In this document: in pieces, positions 26,147 through 35,562 of the stretch
How positions within the stretch are numbered: the stretch's first letter is position 1
Layout of the letters: each line of letters begins with the position of its first letter
Assembly (NCBI GenBank): GCA_002441545.1
Contig: DJWL01000088.1
Coordinates: forward strand, 1-64,000
Length of the DNA stretch: 64,000 bases
DNA from: Flavobacteriaceae bacterium UBA6231
GTDB lineage: Bacteria; Bacteroidota; Bacteroidia; Flavobacteriales; Flavobacteriaceae
Direction of reading: 5' to 3'
Program-made: the position numbers and the translations under genes
The notes under the pieces: generated by a model
What the model saw: the letters and a program-made list of their open reading frames with translations, nothing else
The model's database searches: none
What the model was told of the DNA's origin: nothing

Positions 26147-26154
26147 CAAATTTA
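26147..26154 (-). promoter_or_regulatory. -7 promoter box of the 25238-26116 gene
   Basis: Minus-strand TAAATTTG, an exact TAnnTTTG match 30 bases before the chosen ATG. The longer possible start (26149) lies inside it. Confidence 0.45.
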
Positions 26155-26166
26155 ATCCAATTACGT

Positions 26167-26502
26167 ATGAAAATTAAATTATTACTTTCTTTATTAGTTG
26201 TGTTTTTAACTTTCTCAACTAGCTATGCCTCTTTTCCAGTAAAAAGAACCGCGAATTCTAATGCCAAAACAGAAATAACAACTGGAAATACTGAAACTGA
26301 ATACACTCCAATAACATCTTCTGTTGCTGGTAAAGACTTAACAGTAGGAATAATTCTTTGGTTCTTTTTAGGATGGGCTGCAGGTCATAGATGGTATTAT
26401 GGTAAACCAACCTTGTACAATATTTTGTTTATTGTCACTCTTGGTGGTTTAGGTGTTTGGTGGGTAATAGATTTAGTTAATATGATACAAGGTGATTTTT
26501 AA
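26167..26502 (+). CDS. TM2-domain membrane protein
   Basis: A 111-residue protein with signal peptide (ending ...STSYASF) and a C-terminal TM2 domain: two transmembrane helices (about 55-72 and 85-103) joined by a short turn with the conserved GWAAGHRWYYGKP, where the family usually has G-x-HRFYLG. Role unknown; TM2 proteins are small membrane proteins found across bacteria and animals. A clear terminator follows. Confidence 0.87.
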   Translation: MKIKLLLSLLVVFLTFSTSYASFPVKRTANSNAKTEITTGNTETEYTPITSSVAGKDLTVGIILWFFLGWAAGHRWYYGKPTLYNILFIVTLGGLGVWWVIDLVNMIQGDF

Positions 26503-26521
26503 GAGTTAACCTTAAAAAAAA

Positions 26522-26547
26522 TAAAAACCACCAATTGGTGGTTTTTT
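26522..26547 (+). terminator. Terminator of the TM2 gene
   Basis: AAAACCACCAA and TTGGTGGTTTTTTT form a perfect 11-pair palindromic stem with T-run directly after the TM2 stop. Confidence 0.87.
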
Positions 26548-26566
26548 TATGCTTATTTTTACTGAT

Positions 26567-27463
26567 ATGAAATGGCAAAACGCACTTAAAGATTATCAAT
26601 TATACCTAAAAATTGAAAGAGGTTTATCAAAAAACTCCATTGATAATTATGCTCTTGATGTTAAAAAACTTATTGATTATCTGGAAACTAATACCATTAG
26701 TGTTTCTCCATTAAATATTGACTCCGAAGTTATTCAGCAATTTATTTATGAAATAGCAAAAGTTGTTAATGAAAGAACTCAATCAAGAATTATCTCTGGA
26801 TTGCGTAGTTTTTTTAGTTTTTTAGTTTTTGAAGACTATAGAGAATCCAACCCTCTTGAATTGATTGAATCTCCTAAAATAGGCAGAAAACTACCTGATA
26901 CATTAAGTGAATTTGAAATTGATAATTTAATAAATGCCATTGATTTAAGTACTCCTGAAGGAGAAAGAAACCGAGCAATATTAGAAACTTTATACGGTTG
27001 TGGTTTACGCGTTAGCGAGTTAACAAACTTAAAACTATCAGATTTGTTTTTCGATGAAGGCTTTATTAAAGTAACTGGAAAAGGTGATAAGCAACGATTT
27101 GTTCCAATTTTAAAAACTACTCAAAAGTATATCAATATTTATTTAAAAGAAATAAGAACTCATATAAAAATTCAACCCAATTTTGAAGATATCCTTTTTT
27201 TAAACAGACGTGGAAAACAACTAACAAGAGCCATGATTTTTACTATCATTAAACAATTAGCAGATAAAATTGGTTTAAAAAAAAGCATATCACCACATAC
27301 TTTCCGGCACTCATTCGCTACACATTTATTACAAAATAATGCTGACTTGAGATCTATTCAAATGATGCTAGGTCATGAAAGCATTACAACCACCGAAATT
27401 TATGTTCACTTAGATAAAGGTCACCTCTCAAAAATTGTAGAAAAATATCATCCAAGAAAATAA
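26567..27463 (+). CDS. xerD: Xer-type tyrosine recombinase (XerD-like)
   Basis: A 299-residue site-specific recombinase, the usual length of chromosomal Xer proteins. The N-terminal SAM-like core-binding domain spans about 1-85. The catalytic domain shows Arg148 (GCGLRVSEL), His244 and Arg247 (PHTFRHSF), His270 (LGHES) and nucleophile Tyr279 (EIYVHL). Family role: resolution of chromosome dimers at dif with FtsK. I start at the ATG at 26567 (MKWQNALK); an earlier ATG at 26549 follows directly on the TM2 terminator T-run and adds six atypical residues. Flavobacteria usually have XerC and XerD; which one this is cannot be settled from sequence alone. No neighbouring mobile DNA, so it is a housekeeping copy. 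Confidence 0.88.
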   Translation: MKWQNALKDYQLYLKIERGLSKNSIDNYALDVKKLIDYLETNTISVSPLNIDSEVIQQFIYEIAKVVNERTQSRIISGLRSFFSFLVFEDYRESNPLELIESPKIGRKLPDTLSEFEIDNLINAIDLSTPEGERNRAILETLYGCGLRVSELTNLKLSDLFFDEGFIKVTGKGDKQRFVPILKTTQKYINIYLKEIRTHIKIQPNFEDILFLNRRGKQLTRAMIFTIIKQLADKIGLKKSISPHTFRHSFATHLLQNNADLRSIQMMLGHESITTTEIYVHLDKGHLSKIVEKYHPRK

Positions 27464-27569
27464 ATGTGTTTATCTGATTTATTGTTTATTTTATCGATTA
27501 TTTATTATATTTACTTATTATTATTTTCATTACTAATTAAAGTAATAAGTCTCTCTAATCTTCAATTAA

Positions 27570-28700
27570 ATGAACAATGCTATTAAAGAACCTATTGATT
27601 TTGATAAATTAAAATGGCAATTTGCTCTAAAAAATTCAAACATAGGTATTTGGGATTTTGATGCTAATTTAAATCGGGTTTTTTATTCTGACGAATCAAA
27701 AAAAATAATAGGTTTTAGCACAGATGAATTTGGAACTAATCCTAACGACTGGAACGATAGGGTGCATCCAGATGACAAGCAAAAATATTTTAAAGATTTT
27801 GAAGATCATCTAAATGGATTAAATCCATTTTATGAAAATGAACATCGAATATTATGCAAGGATAACACCTATAAATGGGTTTTAGATAAAGGCAAAATAA
27901 TTGAAAGAGATGAACAAGGCAAACCAAAAAGAATAATAGGTACTCATCTAGACATTACACAACAAAAAGAAGATGAGCTTGCAAAGGTTAAATCACTAAA
28001 ATTAATAATTAAAAAGAATAATAAACTTGAAAATTTTGCTCATATTGTTACACACAATTTAAAGTCTCACTCTGCAAATTTTGAAAATTTATTAGAGTTT
28101 TATGATGAAGCAGAATCTGATGAAGAAAAAAAAGATTTTATAACTCATTTAAAAACGGTTTCACAATCTTTAGCTAAAACCATATATAATTTAAATGAAA
28201 TAGTATCTATTCAGAATAATAAGTCTAACGAGGTACAAACTTTAAATTTATATGAATACATTAACAACTCTTTAATTTTATTAGAAGTAGAAATCAATAA
28301 ATCTAATGCAATAATTATAAATAAGGTTGACCCTTCAATTTATATAGATTTTAATCCTGCATATTTAGAAAGTGTCTTTCAAAATTTATTATCAAATGCA
28401 ATAAAATACAAGCATCAAGATAGAAATCCACATATTATTTTTAATTCTACAACTACTAAAGATAAAAATATTATAACAGTTCAGGATAATGGCTTAGGGA
28501 TAGATATGGAAAAATATGGGAACGAAGTTTTTAAATTATATAGAACCTTTCATTATAATGAAAATTCAGAAGGTGTAGGTCTATACCTTATAAAAAATCA
28601 TATAGAAACTTTTGATGGCACCATAGAATTAGAAAGCAAGGTAAATGTTGGTACTACATTTATTATTAAATTTCCAATCAAAAAAAATCCAGTTTATTAA
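27570..28700 (+). CDS. PAS-domain sensor histidine kinase, probably cytoplasmic
   Basis: A 376-residue kinase without transmembrane helices. Residues about 14-135 form a PAS fold with PAC segment (WVLDKGKIIERDEQGKPKR, GTHLDITQQK). The dimerisation helix carries the phospho-acceptor His162 in VTHNLKSH, an HNLR-like variant typical of Bacteroidota kinases. The HATPase domain has the N box NLLSNAIKY, G1 box DNGLGID and G2 GVGLYL. No response-regulator gene is adjacent, so the partner is unknown. Its stop codon lies in the stem of a terminator hairpin shared with the convergent rny gene. Confidence 0.9.
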   Translation: MNNAIKEPIDFDKLKWQFALKNSNIGIWDFDANLNRVFYSDESKKIIGFSTDEFGTNPNDWNDRVHPDDKQKYFKDFEDHLNGLNPFYENEHRILCKDNTYKWVLDKGKIIERDEQGKPKRIIGTHLDITQQKEDELAKVKSLKLIIKKNNKLENFAHIVTHNLKSHSANFENLLEFYDEAESDEEKKDFITHLKTVSQSLAKTIYNLNEIVSIQNNKSNEVQTLNLYEYINNSLILLEVEINKSNAIIINKVDPSIYIDFNPAYLESVFQNLLSNAIKYKHQDRNPHIIFNSTTTKDKNIITVQDNGLGIDMEKYGNEVFKLYRTFHYNENSEGVGLYLIKNHIETFDGTIELESKVNVGTTFIIKFPIKKNPVY

Positions 28701-28714
28701 AACTGGATTTTTTT
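28679..28714. terminator. Bidirectional terminator
   Basis: AAAAAAATCCAGTTTATTAA and AACTGGATTTTTTT form a 13-pair stem between the convergent kinase and rny genes; the left arm contains the kinase stop codon. Confidence 0.82.
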
Positions 28715-28731
28715 ATGATTTTATTTCACTT

Positions 28732-30306
28732 TTATTTAGCAATATTTACAGCTCTAGTTTCTCTAATTACAGTAACCTTCACCTGACCCGGATACGTCAT
28801 ATCTGTTTGGACTTTTTGAGAAATACTAAATGATAAATCTGCAGCCTTTTGGTCATCAACTTTATCACTTTCTACTATCACACGTAATTCTCTTCCTGCT
28901 TGAATAGCGTATGCTTTTTTAACACCTTGAAAACCAAAAGCAATATCTTCTAAATCTTTTAAACGTTGAATATAACTATCCAAAACTTGTCTACGAGCAC
29001 CAGGACGAGCACCTGAAATGGCATCGCAAACCTGAATAATTGGAGACATCAAATACTTCATCTCTATTTCATCATGATGGGCACCAATAGCATTACATAC
29101 TTCTGGAATTTCACCATACTTCTCTGCCCATTGCATACCTAAAATAGCATGAGGTGTTTCCATATCAGCCTCTGCATCTGGCACTTTTCCTATATCATGC
29201 AATAACCCAGCTCTTTTAGCTAGCTTAGGATTTAATCCTAGTTCTGCCGCCATAACGCCACAAAGTTTAGCTACTTCGCGTGAATGTTGCAATAAATTTT
29301 GACCATAAGAAGAACGGTATTTCATCCTTCCTACCATTTTAATTAACTCTGGATGTAAATTATGAATACCTAAATCAATCACAGTACGCTTACCTACTTC
29401 TATGATTTCCTGGTCAATTTGTTTTTTGGTTTTTTGAACTATTTCTTCAATTCTGGCTGGATGAATTCTTCCATCAGTCACTAATTTATGTAATGACAAA
29501 CGTGCAATTTCTCTTCTAACTGAATCAAAACAAGATAAAATAATTGCTTCAGGAGTATCGTCTACAATAATTTCAACACCAGTTGCAGCTTCAATAGCTC
29601 TAATGTTTCTACCTTCTCTACCAATAATTCGTCCCTTAACATCGTCTGATTCTATATTAAATACAGACACGCAATTATCAATAGCTTCTTCGGTACCTAT
29701 ACGTTGAATGGTATTAATAATTATTTTCTTAGCTTCTTGTTGAGCTGTTAATTTAGCTTCTTCGACTGCCGATTGAACAAAAGCCATAGCATCATTTTTA
29801 GCTTCACCTTTAAGTGATTCTATTAATTGTGCTTTAGCATCTTCAGCAGATAAACTGGAAATAACTTCTAATTGCTCAACTTGGCTTTTATGCAATCTGT
29901 CAATTTCAATTTTCTTTTTATCAAGAATATCAACTCTATGATCGTAGTCATTTAGTTTTGCTTCTAAATCTTCATTGAGTTTTTTGGTCTTAGCTAATTC
30001 AGAAGATACCTGCGACTCTTTATCACGAGTGCGCTTTTCAGCTTCAGCCATTTTTTTATCACGAGTTAAAATGACTTTTTCGTGCTCTGATTTAAGCTCT
30101 ATAAATTTTTCTTTAGCCTGTAGAATCTTATCTTTTTTGATAGATTCTCCTTCACTATTTGCTTCTTTAATAATTGCAGCAGCACTTTTTTTAGCGCCTT
30201 TTATGAGTTTTGAAGCATTATTTCTTTCTAATACTTTTGCTAAAATAAAACCTAATAGTATGCCTACTAAGATTCCTCCGGCAATTATTATAATTGAGTT
30301 TTCCAT
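28732..30306 (-). CDS. rny: Ribonuclease Y
   Basis: A 524-residue endoribonuclease, membrane-anchored by an N-terminal helix (residues 3-24, IIIAGGILVGILLGFIL), then a long coiled coil (about 28-180), a KH RNA-binding domain around 210-270 (GRIIGREGRNIRAIE) and an HD domain with HDIGK around residue 365. It starts mRNA turnover in bacteria lacking RNase E. The length and order match RNase Y throughout. It lies downstream of zapA with the 6S-like RNA between, whose terminator ends about 20 bases before the rny start codon. Confidence 0.96.
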   Translation of the reverse strand: MENSIIIIAGGILVGILLGFILAKVLERNNASKLIKGAKKSAAAIIKEANSEGESIKKDKILQAKEKFIELKSEHEKVILTRDKKMAEAEKRTRDKESQVSSELAKTKKLNEDLEAKLNDYDHRVDILDKKKIEIDRLHKSQVEQLEVISSLSAEDAKAQLIESLKGEAKNDAMAFVQSAVEEAKLTAQQEAKKIIINTIQRIGTEEAIDNCVSVFNIESDDVKGRIIGREGRNIRAIEAATGVEIIVDDTPEAIILSCFDSVRREIARLSLHKLVTDGRIHPARIEEIVQKTKKQIDQEIIEVGKRTVIDLGIHNLHPELIKMVGRMKYRSSYGQNLLQHSREVAKLCGVMAAELGLNPKLAKRAGLLHDIGKVPDAEADMETPHAILGMQWAEKYGEIPEVCNAIGAHHDEIEMKYLMSPIIQVCDAISGARPGARRQVLDSYIQRLKDLEDIAFGFQGVKKAYAIQAGRELRVIVESDKVDDQKAADLSFSISQKVQTDMTYPGQVKVTVIRETRAVNIAK

Positions 30307-30327
30307 TGTAATTAATTAGTTAAATAT

Positions 30328-30500
30328 AAAAAAAAGCCTACACCAGTCTAACATTTTTGTATAAACTCCTTAAAAACAAGTTTAGGGCTAACAAGCTGAT
30401 CAAGGATCTGCTCAAGGCAGCATGCTTTTACAACTTAAACTCACCCTTTTTAAAGAATTAACGTTGAGTTTATCAAAAAAAATAACCAATGTAGGCAGTA
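30328..30500 (-). ncRNA. ssrS: 6S RNA candidate (ssrS, flavobacterial type)
   Basis: On the minus strand the segment begins GCCTACATTGGT (30485-30496) and ends ACTGGTGTAGGC (30336-30347). These pair over 12 positions, with G-U pairs and no mismatch, and the end is followed by eight T, giving a closed stem plus terminator about 160 bases apart, the size and outer form of 6S RNA. Inner hairpin candidates flank the middle (AAACTCA/TGAGTTT) and a distal hairpin lies around 30395-30425. The location next to zapA matches the well-known ssrS-zapA neighbourhood of Proteobacteria. It fits the Rfam 6S-Flavo family, which I could not search. Confidence 0.65.
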
Positions 30501-30524
30501 ACTTTTAATTTATTTTAAAGAACG

Positions 30525-30818
30525 TTAAGAGATTAAATGAGAATGTAATAAACTATTAAGAGTTTTTAATTTCTCTTCAACATGCTCATTTACGTTTTCC
30601 TTATCTATCGTTTTCTGTTCAACTTGTGATGCAAACTGCAAGGCACACATGGCCAATACATCTTGTTTATCTCTAACAGAATAACTTTGCTCAAATTGTT
30701 TAATCATTGCTTCAATGTTTTTAGCTGCTTTACGCAATCCCTCTTCCTGATTTGCATCAATGGTTAAAGGATATACTCTGTTAGCTATTGACAGCTTTAT
30801 TTTAAGCTTTTCAGACAT
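30525..30818 (-). CDS. zapA: Cell division protein ZapA
   Basis: A 97-residue ZapA: an N-terminal alpha/beta head (KLKIKLSIANRVYPLTID, then EEGLRKAAKNIEAMI) and a C-terminal coiled coil. It binds and bundles FtsZ filaments at the division site. The full family length is present. It follows a coiled-coil gene with a 14-base gap, both read from one promoter, and is followed by the 6S-like RNA and rny. Confidence 0.9.
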   Translation of the reverse strand: MSEKLKIKLSIANRVYPLTIDANQEEGLRKAAKNIEAMIKQFEQSYSVRDKQDVLAMCALQFASQVEQKTIDKENVNEHVEEKLKTLNSLLHSHLIS

Positions 30819-30832
30819 TGATTTTTGTTACA

Positions 30833-31123
30833 TTAATCGGCTAATTGAGCAATACAATGATCAATATCCCTAATTAATGCGTTTATTTTAAGCTTAGTTT
30901 CTCTTTTATTTTCGTCACTACCTAATATTGAGTTTGCAATTTTGAGAGCTTCATATTTTTCTTCCCAAGATGCAGTATGCAACTTTTGATTTTGAAGATT
31001 TTGTTCTGAAACTACTAATTCGTCTTTTAATTTTAAATTAGCTTGTTTTAAAACCTCTAGTTTATGTAATATTTTACTTATTTTATTTTCTAGAGAATCT
31101 ACAATATCTTCAATATTACTCAT
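30833..31123 (-). CDS. Small coiled-coil protein upstream of zapA (possible ZapB-like partner)
   Basis: A 96-residue cytosolic protein with heptad repeats over about residues 5-60 (VDSLENKISKILHKLEVLKQ and after) and a helical tail. No known domain beyond the coiled coil. It is transcribed with zapA (14-base gap) from an excellent promoter. Small coiled coils that link ZapA to other division factors are known (ZapB in enterobacteria), so a division role is a reasonable inference, but there is no recognisable ZapB sequence. Confidence 0.75.
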   Translation of the reverse strand: MSNIEDIVDSLENKISKILHKLEVLKQANLKLKDELVVSEQNLQNQKLHTASWEEKYEALKIANSILGSDENKRETKLKINALIRDIDHCIAQLAD

Positions 31124-31147
31124 TTACAAATTTCAATAGGTATTCCA

Positions 31148-31178
31148 CAAAGTTAACATAGATTGCTATAAATTACAA
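31148..31178 (-). promoter_or_regulatory. Promoter of the coiled-coil/zapA unit
   Basis: Minus strand: TTG (31176-31178), 20 bases, then TAACTTTG (31148-31155), an exact Bacteroidota -33/-7 pair. Transcription should start near 31142, some 20 bases before the ATG. Confidence 0.7.
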
Positions 31179-31344
31179 TTGTTTTTTAATAAAATTTTCA
31201 AATGAACAGTAAACACTCATTATCAATACAATGGCTTGATTTTTGTTTTATTCTTTGGGTATTCAATACAATTTAATATTTTAGCAACAATACCAAATTA
31301 CTTTGAAATAAATCAAAAAACATACTTGGTATAAAAACATTTAT

Positions 31345-33030
31345 ATGAGATTACCCCTTGTCCCTCTTCTATTTTTTTGTTCAATTTGTTTTACTCAAAA
31401 CAACTATCCTCAAGATTATTTTAGTAATCCGGTAGAAATTCCTTTAATTCTTGCGGGTAATTTTGCTGAATTAAGATCAAACCATTTTCATTCTGGGTTA
31501 GATATTAAAACTCAACAGCGTGAAGGTTTAAAAGTTTTAGCTGCTGCCGACGGCTTTATAAGCAGAATAAAAATATCACATTTTGGTTACGGTAAAGCCC
31601 TGTATATCACTCATCCTAATGGATATACAACTGTTTATGCTCACTTACAACATTTTAACCCAGTAATTGAAACTTATGTAAAAAAACAACAGTATGAAAA
31701 AGAATCCTATGAAATTGAATTATTCCCAAAAGCAGGTGAACTTCAATTTTCTAAAGGTGATATAGTTGCTTATAGTGGAAATACTGGAGGTTCTGGTGGA
31801 CCTCATCTTCATTTTGAAATACGAGATAAAGAAGAAAACGCTTTAAATCCTTTACTATTTGGTTTTGATATTGCAGATTCTGTTAAACCAAATGTTAGCA
31901 ATTTGTATGCATATGCCATTGGTGATAGTTCGTGTGTTAATAATTCAAATGCAAAGCAAAAGCTTCGTTTAATTCCTCTTCAAAATGGAGATTATATGGT
32001 AGAAAATATTGAGGCTTTTGGTGACATTGGTTTTGCAATAGGAACTACAGATAGGCAAAATTTGGCAGCTAACAATAATGGCGTTTATAATGTTCAAACT
32101 TTTTTTAATGGCAATAAAAATTTTGAAATGGATTTTAAAGAGTTTTCTTTTGATGAATCAAAACACATTAATAGGCTTATAGATTACGAAATTTTTAAAA
32201 CAAAAAAACAACGTGTTCAAAAATTATTTAATGATAATAATCCTTTAAGTTTATTTGAATCTGTATTAAATGATGGTTATATTAATATTGAAGATAGTAC
32301 CAATTCTGTTTATAAAATAAAAATTTCCGATTTTAAAAACAATGCTACTTGGGTTACTGTAAACATAACAGGCAAGAAAATTGATGTTTTTAAAAAAGTT
32401 GAGCCAGAAACATCTCCTTACTATATTTACGCCAATCAGACCACCAATTTAAAAGAAGGGAATGTTTCTGTAGATATATATCCAAACACATTTTATGAAG
32501 ACTTATTTATTAATTTTCAGGTAAGAAATGATACGCTTATACTTAATAAAGATATTATTCCTCTACAGAAAAGCATAACCATAAGTTTTGATGTCAGCAA
32601 ATATTCTGATGAAGATAAAAACAAACTTTTCATTGCTGAATTATTAGGTTATAAAAAATATCCATCCTACTCTAGTACTAAAAGAAATGGCAACACACTA
32701 TCCACATTTACAAAAACTTTGGGAACCTATACGCTAACCACAGATAATAAAAAGCCTACCATTACACCAATTAATTTTCAAAACGGACAATGGCTAAGTA
32801 ATTTTAGATATTTAAAAATTAAAATTGATGATGATCTTTCAGGAATATCAAACTTTAGAGCCACAGTAAACGGAAAATGGATTTTAATGGAATATGAGTA
32901 TAAAACCAAAACATTAACTTATGATTTTAATGATGGTGTTATAACAGATACAAAAAACAATTTAAAGGTAATAGTTACTGATAATGTTGGAAATAGTTCT
33001 ACTTTTGAATCTATGTTTTACAGAAAATAA
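31345..33030 (+). CDS. Secreted M23-family peptidoglycan metallopeptidase
   Basis: A 561-residue protein with a signal peptide (...FCSICFTQ at residue 17). The LytM/M23 domain lies at about 45-165 with zinc ligands in NHFHSGLD (His, Asp) and HLHFEIRD. GNTGGSGGPHLHF is the classical motif. The remaining ~390 residues are beta-rich with a late YRKxx-type end and no recognised catalytic motif. It probably cuts peptide cross-links of peptidoglycan in the periplasm. The TonB receptor gene follows after six bases, so the two are in one transcript, an arrangement that recurs in flavobacteria. Confidence 0.9.
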   Translation: MRLPLVPLLFFCSICFTQNNYPQDYFSNPVEIPLILAGNFAELRSNHFHSGLDIKTQQREGLKVLAAADGFISRIKISHFGYGKALYITHPNGYTTVYAHLQHFNPVIETYVKKQQYEKESYEIELFPKAGELQFSKGDIVAYSGNTGGSGGPHLHFEIRDKEENALNPLLFGFDIADSVKPNVSNLYAYAIGDSSCVNNSNAKQKLRLIPLQNGDYMVENIEAFGDIGFAIGTTDRQNLAANNNGVYNVQTFFNGNKNFEMDFKEFSFDESKHINRLIDYEIFKTKKQRVQKLFNDNNPLSLFESVLNDGYINIEDSTNSVYKIKISDFKNNATWVTVNITGKKIDVFKKVEPETSPYYIYANQTTNLKEGNVSVDIYPNTFYEDLFINFQVRNDTLILNKDIIPLQKSITISFDVSKYSDEDKNKLFIAELLGYKKYPSYSSTKRNGNTLSTFTKTLGTYTLTTDNKKPTITPINFQNGQWLSNFRYLKIKIDDDLSGISNFRATVNGKWILMEYEYKTKTLTYDFNDGVITDTKNNLKVIVTDNVGNSSTFESMFYRK

Positions 33031-33042
33031 AATTTCTTGCTT

Positions 33043-35505
33043 TTGAACACAAAATCTTTATTTGTAACCGTGTTGTTTGTATTCATGATTTTTATTGGTC
33101 AGTCTCAAACAGCTACTATTAAAGGAATTATTTTAGACACCAATAATTCACCCATTCCAAATGTTAATATTAAAGCTGGTACTTTAGGAACGATAACAAA
33201 TGATAACGGATTTTATCTATTAAAAATTCCTGCAAATCAAGATACTAAAGTTGAGTTTACTCACATATCCCATAAAAAGATTGAAAGTACATTTAATTTA
33301 AAAAATGGAGAAACCTTTGAGTTTAATCCTGTGATGAGTATTTCGATAGAACAAATGGCAACAGTTATTGTATCAGGAAAAAGACAAAATGATGTTGAAG
33401 GCATTATAACTTTAAGTCCAGAAACCATAAGAAAAATTCCTGGAGCTAATGCTGGTGTAGAAAATTTGTTAATGACCTTACCAGGCGTTAGTAATAACAA
33501 TGAGTTAAGCACACAATATGCAGTAAGAGGTGGAAATTTTGATGAAAATTTAGTGTATGTTAATGATATTGAGATTTATCGTCCCTTTTTAATCCGTTCT
33601 GGTCAACAAGAAGGTTTAAGTTTTGTTAATACCGATTTAGTTCAAAATGTAGATTTTTCAGCTGGCGGATTTCAAGCTAAATATGGTGATAAACTTTCCT
33701 CTGTTTTAGATATTACTTATAAAAATCCTTATCAGTTTGAAGCCAATGCCGATTTAAGTTTGTTAGGTGGAAGTATTTCTGTTGAAGGAGTAAGTAAGGA
33801 TTCAAAACTGTCTGGAATTGTTGGAATGCGTTACCGAGATAATAGTCTTTTGGTAAATGCAAAAGAAACAGAAACAAACTATGATCCGGTTTTTGCTGAT
33901 ATTCAAACGTTTTTAACTTATAAATTTACTGACAAATTTCACCTAAGCTTTTTAGGAAATGTTTCTTTAAATAAATACCATTATCAACCTCAATCACGTC
34001 AAACAAATTTTGGAACACTTTCTGATCCATTGGCGTTGGTTGTTTATTATGAAGGGCAAGAAAAAGATCAATATCAAACCTTATTTGGAGCTTTTAAAGG
34101 AACTTATTTTGCAAATGATGATTTAACATTACATCTTATAGCATCAACATATCACACTACCGAAGAAGAATATTTTGATATTTTAGCACAATACAATCTA
34201 GGACAAGTAAATACAAATATAGGTGATGAAAATTTAGGCGAAGTTGAATTTAGCGAGGGCATTGGCGGGCAATTAAATCATGGAAGAAACGATTTAGATG
34301 CGCTTATTACTAATATAGAACACAAAGGAACTTACAAGATTAATGATAATAAAATTGAATGGTCCGTTAAATATACACATGAAGATATTCGTGACCGTTT
34401 GGTAGAATGGGAAGTTATTGATTCAGCTGGTTTTTCAATAAACCCACCTACCATTGATTACTTTAATGAGCAACCATATACGCCATACCAAGGCCCTTTA
34501 GTTGCTTATCAAAATGTGAGAGCTACCAATAATGCTCAAATAAACAGAATACAGGCTTATACGCAATGGAGTAAGCGGTCTGTTCTTGGTACCAGTGACG
34601 TTTGGTACAATGCAGGTGTAAGAGTTCATAATTGGTCTGTTGGCGGTGATGGTATTTCATCTTCAAGCCAAACAGTGTTCAGTCCTCGTGCACAATTTGC
34701 AATAAAACCTTATTGGAAAAGTGATATGTTATTTAGAATTGCTGCTGGCTTATATTACCAACCTCCCTTTTACAAAGAATTACGTGATGCAACAGGAACT
34801 GTACAACCAGAAGTAAAAGCACAACAATCATTTCATATCGTTTTAGGAAATGATTACAGTTTTAAAATGTGGAATAGACCATTTAAATTAACATCTGAAG
34901 CTTATTACAAGAGTTTGTCAGATGTAAATCCTTATACTTTAGAAAACGTCCGTATTCGTTACAGTGCAAATAATAATGCTAAGGCCTACGCCTACGGATT
35001 GGATATGCGCTTAAATGGTGAATTTGTTCCTGGAACAGAATCATGGTTTAGTTTTGGATATTTAAAGACTGAAGAAAATATTGATGGCAAAGGATATATT
35101 TCAAGGCCAACCGACCAAAGATTAAAGTTTGCGGCCTTATTTCAAGATTATGTGCCAAATATCCCAAGCATGAAAATGTACTTAAATTTGGTATACAATA
35201 CTGGTGTTCCTGGAGGTTCTCCAAGTTATGCTGATCCTTATCAATATCAAAACAGATTACCAGCCTACAAAAGAGCCGACCTTGGCTTGCAGTTTGTTCT
35301 TGTTGATGAAAAAAAACAGTTTAAAAGTGGTTGGAAAAAACCTTTTAAAGAACTCTCTTTTGGGTTTGAAATCTTTAATATGTTTGATGTACAAAATTCC
35401 ATTACTAATACTTGGGTAAGAGATGTTTACAGCAAGCGTCAATATGCAATTCCAAACTATTTAACTCCTAGAGTTTTTAATGTTAGAACTACCATGAAGT
35501 TTTAG
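33043..35505 (+). CDS. TonB-dependent outer-membrane receptor with carboxypeptidase-like domain
   Basis: An approximately 820-residue receptor: signal peptide (...IGQSQ), an N-terminal CarboxypepD_reg-like beta domain (about 24-105; IKGIILDTNNSPIPNVNI), the plug domain (GVENLLMTLPGVSNN, YAVRGGNFDENLVYV) and a 22-strand barrel ending in RTTMKF with C-terminal Phe. The plug domain and C-terminus classify it as a TonB-dependent transporter; the substrate is not evident. There is no SusD partner. There is no ATG at the front: the start must be a TTG, at 33037 or 33043; I choose 33043, which gives MNTKSLFV and a good signal peptide. Operonic with the M23 peptidase. Confidence 0.88.
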   Translation: MNTKSLFVTVLFVFMIFIGQSQTATIKGIILDTNNSPIPNVNIKAGTLGTITNDNGFYLLKIPANQDTKVEFTHISHKKIESTFNLKNGETFEFNPVMSISIEQMATVIVSGKRQNDVEGIITLSPETIRKIPGANAGVENLLMTLPGVSNNNELSTQYAVRGGNFDENLVYVNDIEIYRPFLIRSGQQEGLSFVNTDLVQNVDFSAGGFQAKYGDKLSSVLDITYKNPYQFEANADLSLLGGSISVEGVSKDSKLSGIVGMRYRDNSLLVNAKETETNYDPVFADIQTFLTYKFTDKFHLSFLGNVSLNKYHYQPQSRQTNFGTLSDPLALVVYYEGQEKDQYQTLFGAFKGTYFANDDLTLHLIASTYHTTEEEYFDILAQYNLGQVNTNIGDENLGEVEFSEGIGGQLNHGRNDLDALITNIEHKGTYKINDNKIEWSVKYTHEDIRDRLVEWEVIDSAGFSINPPTIDYFNEQPYTPYQGPLVAYQNVRATNNAQINRIQAYTQWSKRSVLGTSDVWYNAGVRVHNWSVGGDGISSSSQTVFSPRAQFAIKPYWKSDMLFRIAAGLYYQPPFYKELRDATGTVQPEVKAQQSFHIVLGNDYSFKMWNRPFKLTSEAYYKSLSDVNPYTLENVRIRYSANNNAKAYAYGLDMRLNGEFVPGTESWFSFGYLKTEENIDGKGYISRPTDQRLKFAALFQDYVPNIPSMKMYLNLVYNTGVPGGSPSYADPYQYQNRLPAYKRADLGLQFVLVDEKKQFKSGWKKPFKELSFGFEIFNMFDVQNSITNTWVRDVYSKRQYAIPNYLTPRVFNVRTTMKF

Positions 35506-35562
35506 CTTTATTTTGCAAGCTTATGTTCTCTTAAAGACTTATATTTAGTATCTCTTAATTTG

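Noticed and set aside
26567..27463. Xer recombinase as part of a mobile element
   Set aside because: Length and motifs are those of a chromosomal XerC/XerD, and the flanks are core genes without att-like repeats.
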